Source: Hyphomonas adhaerens MHS-3 (lineage in GTDB: Bacteria > Pseudomonadota > Alphaproteobacteria > Caulobacterales > Hyphomonadaceae). From it: a stretch of 64,000 nt of DNA. Below, piece by piece: positions 53,841 through 64,000 of the stretch. The notes under the pieces were generated by a model. That model was not told the DNA's origin and searched no databases. It worked only from the letters and a program-made list of their open reading frames with translations. The DNA is taken from NCBI RefSeq assembly GCF_000685235.1, contig NZ_ARYH01000001.1:2294001-2358000 (forward strand), in the 5' to 3' direction. Both the position numbers and the translations under genes were made by a program. Within the stretch, counting starts at the first letter, position 1; each line of letters starts with the position of its first letter.

Positions 53841-53856
53841 TGCCACCGAGGTGGCA
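53841..53856. repeat. inverted repeat TGCCACC-GA-GGTGGCA
   Basis: Seven-base arms with a two-base centre in the 280-base spacer between the mla terminator and the TPR gene. It lies about 170 bases upstream of the TPR gene start. Operator or hairpin; nothing else but the terminator is visible in this spacer. Confidence 0.35.
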
Positions 53857-53901
53857 TCTGCGCGGTGCTTCGACGCAGAGATCGCAGGACACCGGAAGAG
53901 A

Positions 53902-53933
53902 AAAGGCCCGCTTCCGGCAGGAAACGGGCCTTT
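53902..53933 (-). terminator. intrinsic terminator of the mlaA-mlaC operon
   Basis: AAAGGCCCG and CGGGCCTTT form a nine-pair stem with an inner TTCC/GGAA extension and GGCA-type loop, 26 bases after the mlaC stop. On the minus strand it ends GGGCCTTTTCTCTT, a good T-rich tail. On the plus strand a TTT also follows, so weak bidirectional action is possible. Confidence 0.85.
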
Positions 53934-53958
53934 GATCCGCGCTTGAATTCAAGGGAAA

Positions 53959-54585
53959 TCAGGTTCGCTTTTCGTTTTCCAGCTTTTGCGTCATGCCCTG
54001 GATTTTGTCGATAAGGGCCTGGGCCGATCCGTTCGTCCGGTCGAGCAGGGCGAGGAACTGCGCGCGCTGTTCAATGCCGAGCCAGATCAGGTTTCCATCC
54101 AGGTTCAGTGCAACATCCACAACCTGGTATTGTCCCTTGCGCAGCAGCACTCGCCAGCGAACGTCCATATCCTTGCCGTCGTCACGGCGAATGACCGTGT
54201 TCACGATGGAATCGGTATCTGATCGGTCGACCGAGTCTTTCACGACCACAGCCTCGCCGCGGTATGCGTCGAGTTCGTTCTCATACACGGCAAGAGCGTA
54301 TTCCCGGAAAACTTTCTGGTAATCCGCAAGTTCGGCTTCCGTGAAGCGGCGGGCATATTTGCCGATCGCAAAATTGGCGACCGCCTTCATGTCCGTGAAT
54401 TCGTCCATGTAGGCGTTGAATTTTTTGGTACGTTCGTCCGCATTAAGTGAAGGGTCGTTGAGGGACGCGAGCACTTCGCTGGCGTTCTTCTGAACGTACG
54501 CTTCGGTTTTTGCATCCGCGGCAGCCGGAAGCGCCAGCGCGGTCAGCGCAGCGAGGGCGATTGCGGGGGTCACAAGGCGTTTCAC
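53959..54585 (-). CDS. mlaC: MlaC-family periplasmic phospholipid-binding protein
   Basis: A 208-residue exported protein of the MlaC/Ttg2D family. The signal VKRLVTPAIALAALTALALPAAADA precedes EAYVQKNASEVLASLND and FKFNAYMDEFTDMKAVANFAIGKYARRFTEAELADYQKVFREYALAVYENEL, the usual MlaC core. GQYQVVDVALNLDGNLIWLGIEQRAQFLALLDRTNGSAQALIDKIQ closes it. GTG at 54585 is preferred (AGGAG eight bases upstream and a normal signal peptide); ATG 54627 overlaps mlaA by eight bases and adds 14 residues. It shuttles phospholipids between MlaA at the outer membrane and the inner-membrane MlaFEDB complex. Confidence 0.92.
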   Translation of the reverse strand: MKRLVTPAIALAALTALALPAAADAKTEAYVQKNASEVLASLNDPSLNADERTKKFNAYMDEFTDMKAVANFAIGKYARRFTEAELADYQKVFREYALAVYENELDAYRGEAVVVKDSVDRSDTDSIVNTVIRRDDGKDMDVRWRVLLRKGQYQVVDVALNLDGNLIWLGIEQRAQFLALLDRTNGSAQALIDKIQGMTQKLENEKRT

Positions 54586-54619
54586 GGGGCGAGCTCCTGC
54601 TTCAGTCGTGTCAGTCTGG

Positions 54620-55384
54620 CTATTCATCAAATTCGTCAAAATCTGGGAGATCTTCGTACAAATCCGACTCATCCTCCGGACGACCATTACGAATCTCAGC
54701 CTGACGCTGAGATGAATAAATACGTCGGAGGGCGACATAAGGTTCCGGCTGGGCGTTCAGCTGCTCGATCTGGTCCTCAAGTGCGACGCGGGCATTCAGG
54801 GCCGACAGGACACCCCGGCCGACGGCAATTTTGTCGTCGAGGTCTGCATCACCGTCGAATTCCGTCCAGGTCAGCGGATCGATCGCCCGGTCGACGCCAG
54901 ACCCCAGCAGGTCGCGCGGCGTTGTCGGCCCCATGACAGGCATAACAAGATAAGGGCCGCTATCGACACCCCACACAGCAAGGGTCTGGCCAAAGTCTTC
55001 AGAATGCGGCTCCAGGCCCAATTGGTTCGCAGCGTCCCACAGACCGGCAATGCCGACGGTCGTATTGATCGTGAAGCGCATGAATGTATCGCCCGCACGG
55101 GCAGGTTCCGCCTGCAGCACATCGTTCACGAAAATGACCGGGGCGCGAAGATTGCGCAGAAAATCACCGATACGATCGCGGGCGAATTCCGGAGTCACCG
55201 TTTTGTAGACACCTGCTGCCGGTCCGAGGGCGTATTTGTCCACGCCATTGTTGAACGCAAACATCTGTCGATTGAAGCCTTCATAAGGGTCGGCGACAGC
55301 ACCCGGATCCGCAGGATCCGTGGGAGTTGAAGCACATGCGCCCAGAGTGAAGGCCACTGCGATGGCCGCAATTCGAACGTTCAT
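54620..55384 (-). CDS. mlaA: MlaA/VacJ outer-membrane lipoprotein
   Basis: A 254-residue lipoprotein with signal RIAAIAVAFTLGAC (lipobox). The family core is intact: DPYEGFNRQMFAFNNGVDKYALGP, RDRIGDFLRNLRAPVIFVNDVLQ, TFMRFTINTTVGIAGLWDAANQLGLEPHSEDFGQTLAVWGVDSGPYLVMPVMGPTTPRDLLGSGVD. It extracts misplaced phospholipids from the outer leaflet of the outer membrane. The C-terminal tail is strikingly acidic (DESDLYEDLPDFDEFDE). ATG 55384 is used; 55417 is a possible upstream ATG. Followed directly by mlaC; the MlaFED genes are not in this window. Confidence 0.95.
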   Translation of the reverse strand: MNVRIAAIAVAFTLGACASTPTDPADPGAVADPYEGFNRQMFAFNNGVDKYALGPAAGVYKTVTPEFARDRIGDFLRNLRAPVIFVNDVLQAEPARAGDTFMRFTINTTVGIAGLWDAANQLGLEPHSEDFGQTLAVWGVDSGPYLVMPVMGPTTPRDLLGSGVDRAIDPLTWTEFDGDADLDDKIAVGRGVLSALNARVALEDQIEQLNAQPEPYVALRRIYSSQRQAEIRNGRPEDESDLYEDLPDFDEFDE

Positions 55385-55450
55385 AATGGCGATTTCCCGT
55401 TTCTTGGCCCGGTACATGGTTACTACTCTCAAATGACGCAACTCTTACGA

Positions 55451-55468
55451 ATGTAATTCCAATTACAT
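55451..55468. promoter_or_regulatory. inverted repeat ATGTAATT-CC-AATTACAT
   Basis: Eight-base perfect arms with a two-base centre in the 150-base divergent spacer between mlaA and the ArsR-methyltransferase gene. It is 67 bases upstream of mlaA and about 66 upstream of the plus gene. The size fits a dimer-bound operator. It differs in sequence from the second palindrome next to the ArsR start. Confidence 0.55.
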
Positions 55469-55506
55469 GCGACTATGCTGCAACAGCGATAAGGTTCCTT
55501 GCAAAA

Positions 55507-55528
55507 CGTATAAAAGAATGTTTATACG
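55507..55528 (+). promoter_or_regulatory. operator-like inverted repeat CGTATAAA-N6-TTTATACG
   Basis: Perfect eight-base arms around AGAATG end only six bases before the ATG at 55535. This is the typical form and position of an ArsR-family operator for autoregulation. It fits AT-rich SahR-type sites of methionine-cycle genes as I recall them. Binding here would block the whole met operon. The site occupies the place of a Shine-Dalgarno sequence. Confidence 0.65.
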
Positions 55529-55534
55529 ATCTTC

Positions 55535-56512
55535 ATGAGCGAACGTTTTGACCTCACGCTGGAGCGGCTGCGGGCGGCCGGAGAGCCGACACGTCTGCGC
55601 ATTATGGCGCTTCTGCGTGAACGCGACCTTTCTGTTGGCGAAATCGTACAGATACTTTCGCTTAGCCAGCCACGGCTGTCTCATCACCTGAAAGCGCTGA
55701 CTGGCGCCGGGCTGGTCGAACGCCTGCCGGAAGGGTCATTTGTCTTTTACCGGGCAGCCAGCCAGGGCGATGGCCGGGTGTTCCTGGACTCGTTGTTCGA
55801 ACAGCTGGGAAACCAGGTACCTGAGCTTTTGCGGGATGCCGAAAGACTGGACGAAGTCAGCGCGTCGCGCGCGGCATCTGCCCAGGCCTATTTTTCGTCT
55901 GTGGCCGACAATTGGGATGCGATTCGAACGCTTCACTATCCGAACGAGGCGATCGAGCAGGCCCTTCTGGACATCGCGGGACCGGGACCGTTTCACCGTG
56001 TTGTGGATTTCGGAACGGGGACAGGCCGGATGCTGGCCTTGTTTGCTCCGCTTGCGGCAGAAGCTGAAGGGATTGATCTCAGCCATCACATGCTGACGGT
56101 CGCCCGCGCCAATCTGGAGCGTGATGGCAGTCCTATCGCCCGCGTCCGCCAGGGAGATGTCACGGCAGTACCGTTCGAGAACGCCTCTGCAGATCTCGTG
56201 ATTATCCATCAGGTCCTTCATTATGTAGCCGCGCCAAACCGCGTGATTGCCGAAGCCGGTCGTATCCTTCAGCCGGGTGGAAGGCTTCTGGTTGTGGATT
56301 TCGCGCCGCACGAACTGGAATTTCTCCGGACCGAGCATGGCCATCACCGGCTAGGCCTTTCGCCCGATGCCATGGAAGGCTGGGCGACTGCCGCCGGACT
56401 GAAACTGTCCAAACCGCGTGCATTCGCTCCGCCCCCCGAGAATGACCAGGGACTCACTGTCCATATCTGGACCGCTGAAAAGCCCGCAGACGCGCAGGAG
56501 TCCGCCGCATGA
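55535..56512 (+). CDS. ArsR-type regulator fused to SAM-dependent methyltransferase (SahR-type)
   Basis: A 325-residue two-domain protein. Residues about 8-95 form an ArsR winged HTH: AAGEPTRLRIMALLRERDLSVGEIVQILSLSQPRLSHHLKALTGAGLVERLPEGSFVFYR region, without arsenic-binding Cys. Residues about 130-310 are a class-I methyltransferase: motif I VVDFGTGTGRM near residue 157, EGIDLSHHMLTVARANL, and ADLVIIHQVLHYV. Such fusions precede metF in many alphaproteobacteria. They are thought to sense S-adenosylhomocysteine and control the methionine cycle (SahR). An enzymatic role is unproven. It overlaps metF by four bases and is preceded by an operator-like palindrome. Confidence 0.9.
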   Translation: MSERFDLTLERLRAAGEPTRLRIMALLRERDLSVGEIVQILSLSQPRLSHHLKALTGAGLVERLPEGSFVFYRAASQGDGRVFLDSLFEQLGNQVPELLRDAERLDEVSASRAASAQAYFSSVADNWDAIRTLHYPNEAIEQALLDIAGPGPFHRVVDFGTGTGRMLALFAPLAAEAEGIDLSHHMLTVARANLERDGSPIARVRQGDVTAVPFENASADLVIIHQVLHYVAAPNRVIAEAGRILQPGGRLLVVDFAPHELEFLRTEHGHHRLGLSPDAMEGWATAAGLKLSKPRAFAPPPENDQGLTVHIWTAEKPADAQESAA

Positions 56513-57396
56513 GCACATCTACGCCCCACGTATCGTTTGAGTTTTTCCCGCCCAAGAGCGACGCTATGGCAAATCGCCTGTGGGACACGGTCCAGCGCCT
56601 TGAGCCAATGGCGCCGGATTTCGTATCCGTCACCTATGGTGCCGGCGGCTCGACACGCGAACGAACCCACGAAACCGTGAAACGCATCGCGCAGGAAACC
56701 AGCCTCAAACCGGCGGGGCACCTGACTTGTGTGTCTGCGACGAAGGAGGAGGTGCTGGCGGTTGCGGAGGAGTATTGGCAGGCTGGCGTGAAGCACATTG
56801 TGGCGCTGCGAGGCGATCCGCCGGCGGGCATGGGGGCGGCGTTCGACGTGTACCCGGGCGGCTTCCGCGATGCGGTAGATCTGGTGAAGGGACTGCGCGA
56901 GCACCGGCCGGAACTTGGGAAATGTTTTGAAATTTCAGTGTCCTGCTACCCTGAACTCCACCCGGAAAGCCGGGGCTGGGATGCCGAGATCGCCTATCTC
57001 AAGGCCAAGCAGGATGCCGGCGCCGACCGGGCGATCACACAATTCTTCTTCGAGCCGGAGACGTATCTGCGCTTCCTGGACAAGGCCCGCGCCGGCGGCG
57101 TGACCATGCCTATCGTGCCCGGTATCATGCTTCAGGCGAACTTCCGCGGACTACAGCGGATCAGTGGCCTGTGTGGCGCGACTATACCGGACTGGCTGTC
57201 AGACCTTTATGACGGTCTGGACGATGATGTGGAGACCCGCGAACTTGTCACGGCGAATGTCGCGGCAGACCTTTGCCGCAAGCTGGCCGAGCAGGGTGTT
57301 CAGAACTTCCACTTCTATACGCTGAACCGAGCCGGGTTGGCCCTGTCCACATGCCGTCTGCTCGGCTTGAAACCTCGCTCCGCAAAGGCTGCCTGA
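56509..57396 (+). CDS. metF: 5,10-methylenetetrahydrofolate reductase
   Basis: A 295-residue flavoprotein that reduces methylene-THF to methyl-THF, the methyl donor of methionine synthase. Family motifs: VSFEFFPPKSD (with catalytic Glu), SVTYGAGGSTRERTHE, HLTCVSATKEEV, HIVALRGDPPAG, CYPELHPES, DAGADRAITQFFFE, and MPIVPGIM. ATG overlaps the preceding regulator stop by four bases. Length is normal for bacterial MetF. Its position directly upstream of the split metH is logical. Confidence 0.96.
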   Translation: MSTSTPHVSFEFFPPKSDAMANRLWDTVQRLEPMAPDFVSVTYGAGGSTRERTHETVKRIAQETSLKPAGHLTCVSATKEEVLAVAEEYWQAGVKHIVALRGDPPAGMGAAFDVYPGGFRDAVDLVKGLREHRPELGKCFEISVSCYPELHPESRGWDAEIAYLKAKQDAGADRAITQFFFEPETYLRFLDKARAGGVTMPIVPGIMLQANFRGLQRISGLCGATIPDWLSDLYDGLDDDVETRELVTANVAADLCRKLAEQGVQNFHFYTLNRAGLALSTCRLLGLKPRSAKAA

Positions 57397-57399
57397 CCG

Positions 57400-57828
57400 A
57401 TGTCTGCTTCCCCTATCCATATAACGATGGTCACGCTCGGAGTTGCCGACGTGCAGGCCGCGGCGGCCTTCTATGAGAAGCTCGGCCTGCAGCGCTCGCC
57501 GGCCTCGCAGGACGCAGTCGTGTTCTTCGACATGGGCGGTGTCGCGCTTGGCCTGTACGGCCGTGAGCCGCTGGCAGAGGATGCAGGTGTCCTGCCGCGA
57601 GGCGAAGGCTTCCGGGCTGTCACGCTGGCCTGGAACCAGCCCAACGAGGAAGCGGTCGACGACGCCATGATCCGAGCAATCGAAGCAGGCGGCCAGATGA
57701 TCAAGGCCGCGAAGAAAGTCTTCTGGGGCGGGTATTCAGGGTATTTTTCAGACCCCGACGGCCACCTCTGGGAAGTCGCGTACAACCCACATTCGCCCGT
57801 GCGCGAAGACGGAACCATGGAGCTTTAG
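57400..57828 (+). CDS. VOC-superfamily (glyoxalase-like) protein
   Basis: A 142-residue vicinal-oxygen-chelate protein with two beta-alpha-beta-beta-beta modules. HITMVTLGVADVQAAAAFYEKLGL (first metal His), FFDMGGVALGLYGREPLA, and YSGYFSDPDGHLWEVAYNPH (second His/Glu site) are typical. The reaction cannot be told: VOC proteins include lyases, dioxygenases and binding proteins. It lies between metF and metH, four bases after metF, with its stop touching the metH ATG. Conserved placement would suggest a link to the methionine cycle. Confidence 0.9.
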   Translation: MSASPIHITMVTLGVADVQAAAAFYEKLGLQRSPASQDAVVFFDMGGVALGLYGREPLAEDAGVLPRGEGFRAVTLAWNQPNEEAVDDAMIRAIEAGGQMIKAAKKVFWGGYSGYFSDPDGHLWEVAYNPHSPVREDGTMEL

Positions 57829-58902
57829 ATGACCAGGCAGGAACGGATTGCGGCGCTCAAGGCGGCTGCGAAGGAACGCATCCTCATTCTCGACGGGTCC
57901 TGGGGCGTGATGATCCAGCGGCGCGGTCTGGAAGAGGCCGACTATCGGGGCGACCGCTTCACGGAGGCAAAGTACCCAGGACAGATGAAGGGGAATAATG
58001 ACATCCTCTGCATCACCCGGCCGGACATCGTGACCGACCTGCACAATGCCTATTTCGAGGCCGGGGCAGACATTTCCGAAACCAACACATTCAGTGCGAC
58101 GGTCATTGCACAGGACGATTACAAGCTGGATCCCGACTCCGTTCGCGATATCAACCTTGAAGGCGCGCGCCTGGGCCGCGAGGCGGCGGATGCGTGGACG
58201 GCGAAAGAACCGCACAAGCCGCGTTTCCTGGCAGGCTCTATCGGTCCGCTAAACAAGATGCTGTCCATGTCGTCGGACGTGAACGATCCGGGCGCCCGCT
58301 CTGTCACGTTCGACGAAGTGTATGAAGCCTATCGCCAGCAGATCCTCGCGCTGAATGAAGGCGGCGTGGACCTCTACCTGATCGAAACGATCACCGACAC
58401 GCTGAACTGCAAGGCCTGTATCAAGGCGATCATGGACCTGGAAGCGGAAGGCATGGACAAGCTGCCGATCTGGATTTCCGGCACGATCACAGACCGGTCC
58501 GGCCGCACGCTGTCCGGGCAAACGGTAGAAGCGTTCTGGAACTCGGTCCGTCATGCGAAGCCCTTTGCCATCGGGTTCAATTGCGCCCTCGGCGCAGACC
58601 TGATGCGTCCGCACATCGCGGCCCTGTCGCGCGTTGCGGACACGCTCGTCGCGGCCTACCCGAATGCCGGCCTGCCGAACGAAATGGGCCAGTATGATGA
58701 GCAGCCGGAGCAGACCTCCGGGGCGGTCGGGGGCTGGGCACAGGATGGGCTGGTCAATATTCTTGGCGGCTGCTGTGGCACCACGCCGGAGCATATCGCC
58801 GCCATTGCCAAGGCGGTGGAAGGGGTGAAGCCACGTGACCCGGTCGCGTCGAAGCATACGATGCGCCTCGCAGGGCTCGAGCCATTTGAGGTGGCTTCGT
58901 GA
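57829..58902 (+). CDS. metH: methionine synthase MetH, N-terminal homocysteine-binding part
   Basis: A 357-residue protein equal to the first module of cobalamin-dependent methionine synthase. LDGSWGVMIQRRGLEEADYRGDRF opens the barrel, DADISETNTFSAT-like ADISETNTFSAT follows. The zinc ligands are Cys252 (GFNCALGADLM) and Cys315/Cys316 (GGCCGTTPEHI). It activates homocysteine for methylation. The rest of MetH is encoded at 59324, with one small gene between. This two-gene arrangement is known in alphaproteobacteria such as Caulobacter and is not a frameshift: both parts have their own starts and complete domains. Overlaps the next gene by four bases. Confidence 0.95.
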   Translation: MTRQERIAALKAAAKERILILDGSWGVMIQRRGLEEADYRGDRFTEAKYPGQMKGNNDILCITRPDIVTDLHNAYFEAGADISETNTFSATVIAQDDYKLDPDSVRDINLEGARLGREAADAWTAKEPHKPRFLAGSIGPLNKMLSMSSDVNDPGARSVTFDEVYEAYRQQILALNEGGVDLYLIETITDTLNCKACIKAIMDLEAEGMDKLPIWISGTITDRSGRTLSGQTVEAFWNSVRHAKPFAIGFNCALGADLMRPHIAALSRVADTLVAAYPNAGLPNEMGQYDEQPEQTSGAVGGWAQDGLVNILGGCCGTTPEHIAAIAKAVEGVKPRDPVASKHTMRLAGLEPFEVAS

Positions 58903-59323
58903 CACGACCCCCTGTCGAGGCCGGGGACCTCTTCGTCTTTTACGGTCTTCTGAAAGTCGGTGCTGCAGGCCAGCCTGCCGACCTGCCGCTTGGTACTGCC
59001 GGCGCCTTTGGCGCGCCGTGCCGGTTCCGTGGGCGGATGGTTGATCTGGGCGGTTTCCCGGGCGTGGTGGCAGGTGAAGAACTTTGCCACGGCATCCGAT
59101 GGGAAATGAGCGATACGTCCATCATCGGACCGATGGATGATTTTGAGGACGTCACCGACGACCTCGCCACCAGTCTCTACATCCGCACGCGTATTCCGCT
59201 GTGTGACGACTCAGGAAATGAAACCGGCGAAACCGCCTGGATTTACTTGTACAACAAATCCGTCGAGGCCTTTCCGCCCGTCGCCGATGGCAACTGGCCA
59301 CTCGACGCTGGAAAAACGAGAAA

Positions 59324-59327
<4 letters not shown>
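58899..59327 (+). CDS. gamma-glutamylcyclotransferase/AIG2-like protein inserted between metH halves
   Basis: A 142-residue protein of the GGCT-like fold. [11 protein letters not shown] is the substrate loop (usual YGTL, here YGLL), [13 protein letters not shown] the second motif, and [24 protein letters not shown] contains the LD.fEg.....l..R pattern with the likely catalytic Glu. ETAWIYLYN matches the a.vYvy strand. GGCT enzymes release 5-oxoproline from gamma-glutamyl compounds. Why it sits inside the metH gene pair is not known; four-base overlaps at both ends make it translationally coupled to both halves. Confidence 0.82.
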
Positions 59328-61954
<2,627 letters not shown>

Positions 61955-61957
61955 TTT

Positions 61958-62072
61958 CTCCGTCCCCAGCGAAAAATTACATCGCTCGAAACGGGCGATC
62001 TGACCCGGTTGCGACTGGCAGGGCCGGTCCGAGTCGCATACACAGGGGCAGTGTCCACGGGAAGGGACGGAG
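61958..62072 (+). promoter_or_regulatory. multi-hairpin leader upstream of pyk
   Basis: CTCCGTCCC (61958-61966) pairs with GGGACGGAG (62064-62072), which contains the GGAG ribosome-binding site of pyk. Between them are an eight-pair hairpin with AAA loop (61981-61999, one G-U), a seven-pair hairpin TGCGACT/AGTCGCA (62010-62038) and a small ACAC/GTGT hairpin (62040-62054). The shape resembles a riboswitch-like junction, but no known class is recognised. A promoter must lie near the end of metH or inside. Confidence 0.5.
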
Positions 62073-62078
62073 ACGATC

Positions 62079-63503
62079 ATGACAGAGAACAGGCTTATGG
62101 GCGAAAATGCGAAAATTGTCGCGACCCTTGGCCCTGGCAGCCGGTCTCCCAAGGAGGTCGTGGCCCTCGCCCATGCCGGTGTGGACGTTTTCCGCCTGAA
62201 TTTCAGTCATGGTGAACACGCGGCCCATCTGGAAGCGTTGCAGGCGGTTCGTGCGGCAGAAGAAAAGACCGGCCGGCCGCTGGCGACCCTGGCTGACCTG
62301 CAGGGCCCGAAAGTCCGCGTCGGTAAGTTTCCGGAAGGCGCGCTGCGCCTCGGTTTCCGCAAGGAGTACAACCTCGTCGCGGCGGAAGAAACCAGCGATG
62401 AGGACACGATCCCCGTACCGCACAAGGAAATTGTCGATATCCTCGAAGAGGGGGACACGATCCTGGTGGATGACGGCAAGCTGATCCTCACGGTGACGCG
62501 CGCGGGAGACGCCCCAAGGGTCCGCGCTGAAGTGCCTGGCAAGCTATCGGACAAAAAGGGCTTCACGGTGCGTGGCAAACCGTTGCCTGTCCGTGCCCTG
62601 ACGGATAAGGACAGGGCGGATCTGGAATTCGCATTGGAGATCGGTGTCGACATCGTGGCGCTGTCCTTCGTGCAGAGCGTTTCCGACGTGGAAGAGGTGA
62701 AAGCCATCATCGCAGGCCGGGCGCCCCTTGTTTCCAAGTTGGAGAAACCGGCCGCCATCACGAATCTCGACGCGATTGTCGAAGCGTCCGATGCGGTCAT
62801 GGTGGCGCGGGGCGACCTTGGGGTGGAGTTTGCCCCGGAAGACGTTCCGGTGATCCAGCGCCGCATCGTGCGCGCCGCCAGGGCGCGCGGACGCCCCGTC
62901 ATCGTTGCGACACAGATGCTGGAATCCATGATCGAGAACGCCGCGCCCACGCGGGCCGAAGCATCCGATGTGGCCACAGCGATTTATCAGGGCGCGGATG
63001 CCGTGATGCTTTCGGCTGAGACGGCTGTGGGGCGCCATCCGGCGACGGCGGTGGCAATCATGTCACGGATCATCCGGGCGACAGAGTCGGCAGAGGATTA
63101 CCGCCAGTCCATTGCGCAGTTTGCCGGAGAATCCTCTGAGCATTCGGCCGTTGATGTTGTTGCAACGGCAGCTCAGGCCATGGCTTGTGCCGAAGAGGCG
63201 GGCGCGTTGGCGCTGCGGACAGGCGCCTTTGACAGGCTGGCCCGGTTCTCGCGGGTGCGGGGCCCGGCGCCAATCCTGTACGGCTCACTGGATGATCGCC
63301 GTTTGCGGCAGGCTTGCCTTCTCTGGGGCGTGCACCCCCAACGGCTTAATGCGGGGGCGACCTATTGGTATCGTGACCTGATGGACGCGGCGGGTTTGAA
63401 AGGCCGCGTTGCGTATGCCCGCTGGTCCGGTGACGACGCCCGTTTCGCCTGGGAAGTCGGCGTTGGCAGGGGCAAAGACGGAAAGCTGATCACTGGCGTA
63501 TGA
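62079..63503 (+). CDS. pyk: pyruvate kinase
   Basis: A 474-residue pyruvate kinase, which makes pyruvate and ATP from phosphoenolpyruvate. Active-site motifs: AKIVATLGPGS, RLNFSHG, ADLQGPKVRVG, DRADLEFALEIGVDIVALSFVQS, SKLEKPAAI with the catalytic Lys, DAVMVARGDLGVE, and QMLESMIENAAPTRAEASDVATAIYQGADAVMLSAETAVG. Active-site loops are complete. The C-terminal domain is present and somewhat diverged (RGPAPILYGSLDDRRLRQACLLWGVHPQ). GGAG six bases before ATG 62079 is part of a long-range pairing. It overlaps the protease gene by 14 bases, tail to tail. Confidence 0.96.
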   Translation: MTENRLMGENAKIVATLGPGSRSPKEVVALAHAGVDVFRLNFSHGEHAAHLEALQAVRAAEEKTGRPLATLADLQGPKVRVGKFPEGALRLGFRKEYNLVAAEETSDEDTIPVPHKEIVDILEEGDTILVDDGKLILTVTRAGDAPRVRAEVPGKLSDKKGFTVRGKPLPVRALTDKDRADLEFALEIGVDIVALSFVQSVSDVEEVKAIIAGRAPLVSKLEKPAAITNLDAIVEASDAVMVARGDLGVEFAPEDVPVIQRRIVRAARARGRPVIVATQMLESMIENAAPTRAEASDVATAIYQGADAVMLSAETAVGRHPATAVAIMSRIIRATESAEDYRQSIAQFAGESSEHSAVDVVATAAQAMACAEEAGALALRTGAFDRLARFSRVRGPAPILYGSLDDRRLRQACLLWGVHPQRLNAGATYWYRDLMDAAGLKGRVAYARWSGDDARFAWEVGVGRGKDGKLITGV

Positions 63504-64000
63504 TCAGCGTATCGCCCTTGAATTCGTAGGAGTAGAGCTCGCCGAGGAAGCTCATCCCGAGAAGGGATTGTTCCAGGCCCTCTTTCAGCACCATGGCGCT
63601 GACGTCTTCCATTTCCACGCGCCCAATTCGGACGTGGTCCAGAATGATATAGGCGCCTTTGGTCACTCCGCCTGCGGTGCGGACTTCATTATCAAATTCG
63701 AGGTCGGAGGGGCTGAGCCCAATCCGTTGAGCGTCGTGCAATGTCAGCGCAACAATGCTGGCACCTGTATCGACCATGAACCGGATGTCGGTTCCCTGAA
63801 CGTCGGCGCGTGTCCAATAATGGCCATCCGCTTCGCGGCTGATAATGGCGGCCTGGTCAAAATTCGCGCGGGGAGGGGCGCTGACATCGGGGGCGCCGGT
63901 ATTGGTCAGTGACGCTGCTGCCGGTGTGACATCATCCATGGCTTCCGTTTTCGGGACGATGAAAAATACCACCGCCGCGGCAATCATCAGTGCCGCTGCA
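63490..64000 (-). CDS. retropepsin-like aspartic protease (TIGR02281 type), 5' end outside the window
   Basis: At least 170 residues, still open at the right edge; an ATG at 63987 is possible but cuts through a hydrophobic segment (ALMIAAAVVFFIV), so the gene probably starts outside. After the membrane helix comes a Pro/Ala linker, then a clan-AA protease fold: GHYWTRADVQGTDIRFMVDTGASIVALTLHDAQRIGL (active-site DTGAS), YIILDHVRIGRVEMEDVSAMVL and SLLGMSFLGEL. Such proteins act as homodimers in the periplasm; substrates are unknown. Convergent with pyk. Confidence 0.88.
   Translation of the reverse strand, partial: AAALMIAAAVVFFIVPKTEAMDDVTPAAASLTNTGAPDVSAPPRANFDQAAIISREADGHYWTRADVQGTDIRFMVDTGASIVALTLHDAQRIGLSPSDLEFDNEVRTAGGVTKGAYIILDHVRIGRVEMEDVSAMVLKEGLEQSLLGMSFLGELYSYEFKGDTLIIRQ

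Overview
The window is GC-rich and densely packed. It encodes typical Gram-negative envelope functions: two TonB-dependent receptors, MlaA/MlaC, several lipoproteins and a YcbB-type L,D-transpeptidase. Gene content points to a marine or aquatic alphaproteobacterium, most likely of the Hyphomonas/Maricaulis type: TPR-sulfotransferase next to a TonB receptor, methionine synthase split in two genes, ArsR-methyltransferase fusion upstream of metF, spinster-like MFS next to TonB, and an atypical N-type ATPase. This placement is inference. No rRNA, tRNA, insertion sequence, phage gene or CRISPR array was seen.

Layout. 1-1583: 3' part of a PhoD-like phosphatase, then a possible decayed gene remnant. 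1880-5943: a TetR regulator divergent from a phosphotransferase / acyl-CoA dehydrogenase / Zn alcohol dehydrogenase operon that looks like a split bacterial ACAD10/11 (hydroxyacid) module. 6053-12390 (minus): a complete nine-gene N-ATPase operon atpDCQRBEFAG, lacking a delta gene but with a delta-like C-terminus on the b subunit. 12541-21205 (minus): TonB receptor, SDR, quinone-reductase-like MDR, lipoprotein carboxylesterase, CaiT-like BCCT carrier, BKACE and thioesterase in tight order. This reads as a carnitine (ester) uptake-and-cleavage pathway ending in glycine betaine. A TPR-sulfotransferase and a LysR regulator lie upstream.

24364-30201 (minus): a second TonB receptor with MFS carrier, alpha/beta hydrolase and an AraC regulator. 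31109-37342 (minus): a six-gene MoxR/DUF58 cluster with SpoIIM-like, RDD, DUF4350 and DUF4129-like membrane proteins. 37483-43712: MsrC-like sulfoxide reductase, a second carboxylesterase, DUF1330 protein, NUDIX hydrolase and an S9 dipeptidyl peptidase. 43846-49122 (plus): Sel1 protein, EttA, glycosyltransferase and amidase. 49129-53676 (minus): TPR lipoprotein, coiled-coil membrane protein, TerB protein and L,D-transpeptidase. 53959-55384 (minus): mlaA-mlaC with a clear terminator. 55535-61954 (plus): methionine-cycle operon (ArsR-methyltransferase, metF, VOC, metH N-part, GGCT-like, metH C-part). 62079-64000: pyruvate kinase and the 3' part of a retropepsin-like protease.

The most interesting signals are the N-ATPase operon with its b-delta fusion, the inferred carnitine locus beside it, and several structured intergenic elements. 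The strongest of these is a 62-nt, 26-base-pair imperfect hairpin (46308-46369) that buries the ribosome-binding site of the glycosyltransferase gene. A multi-hairpin leader sits in front of pyk, and operator-like palindromes lie in front of the methionine operon. All structures were paired by eye, and no homology search could be run.
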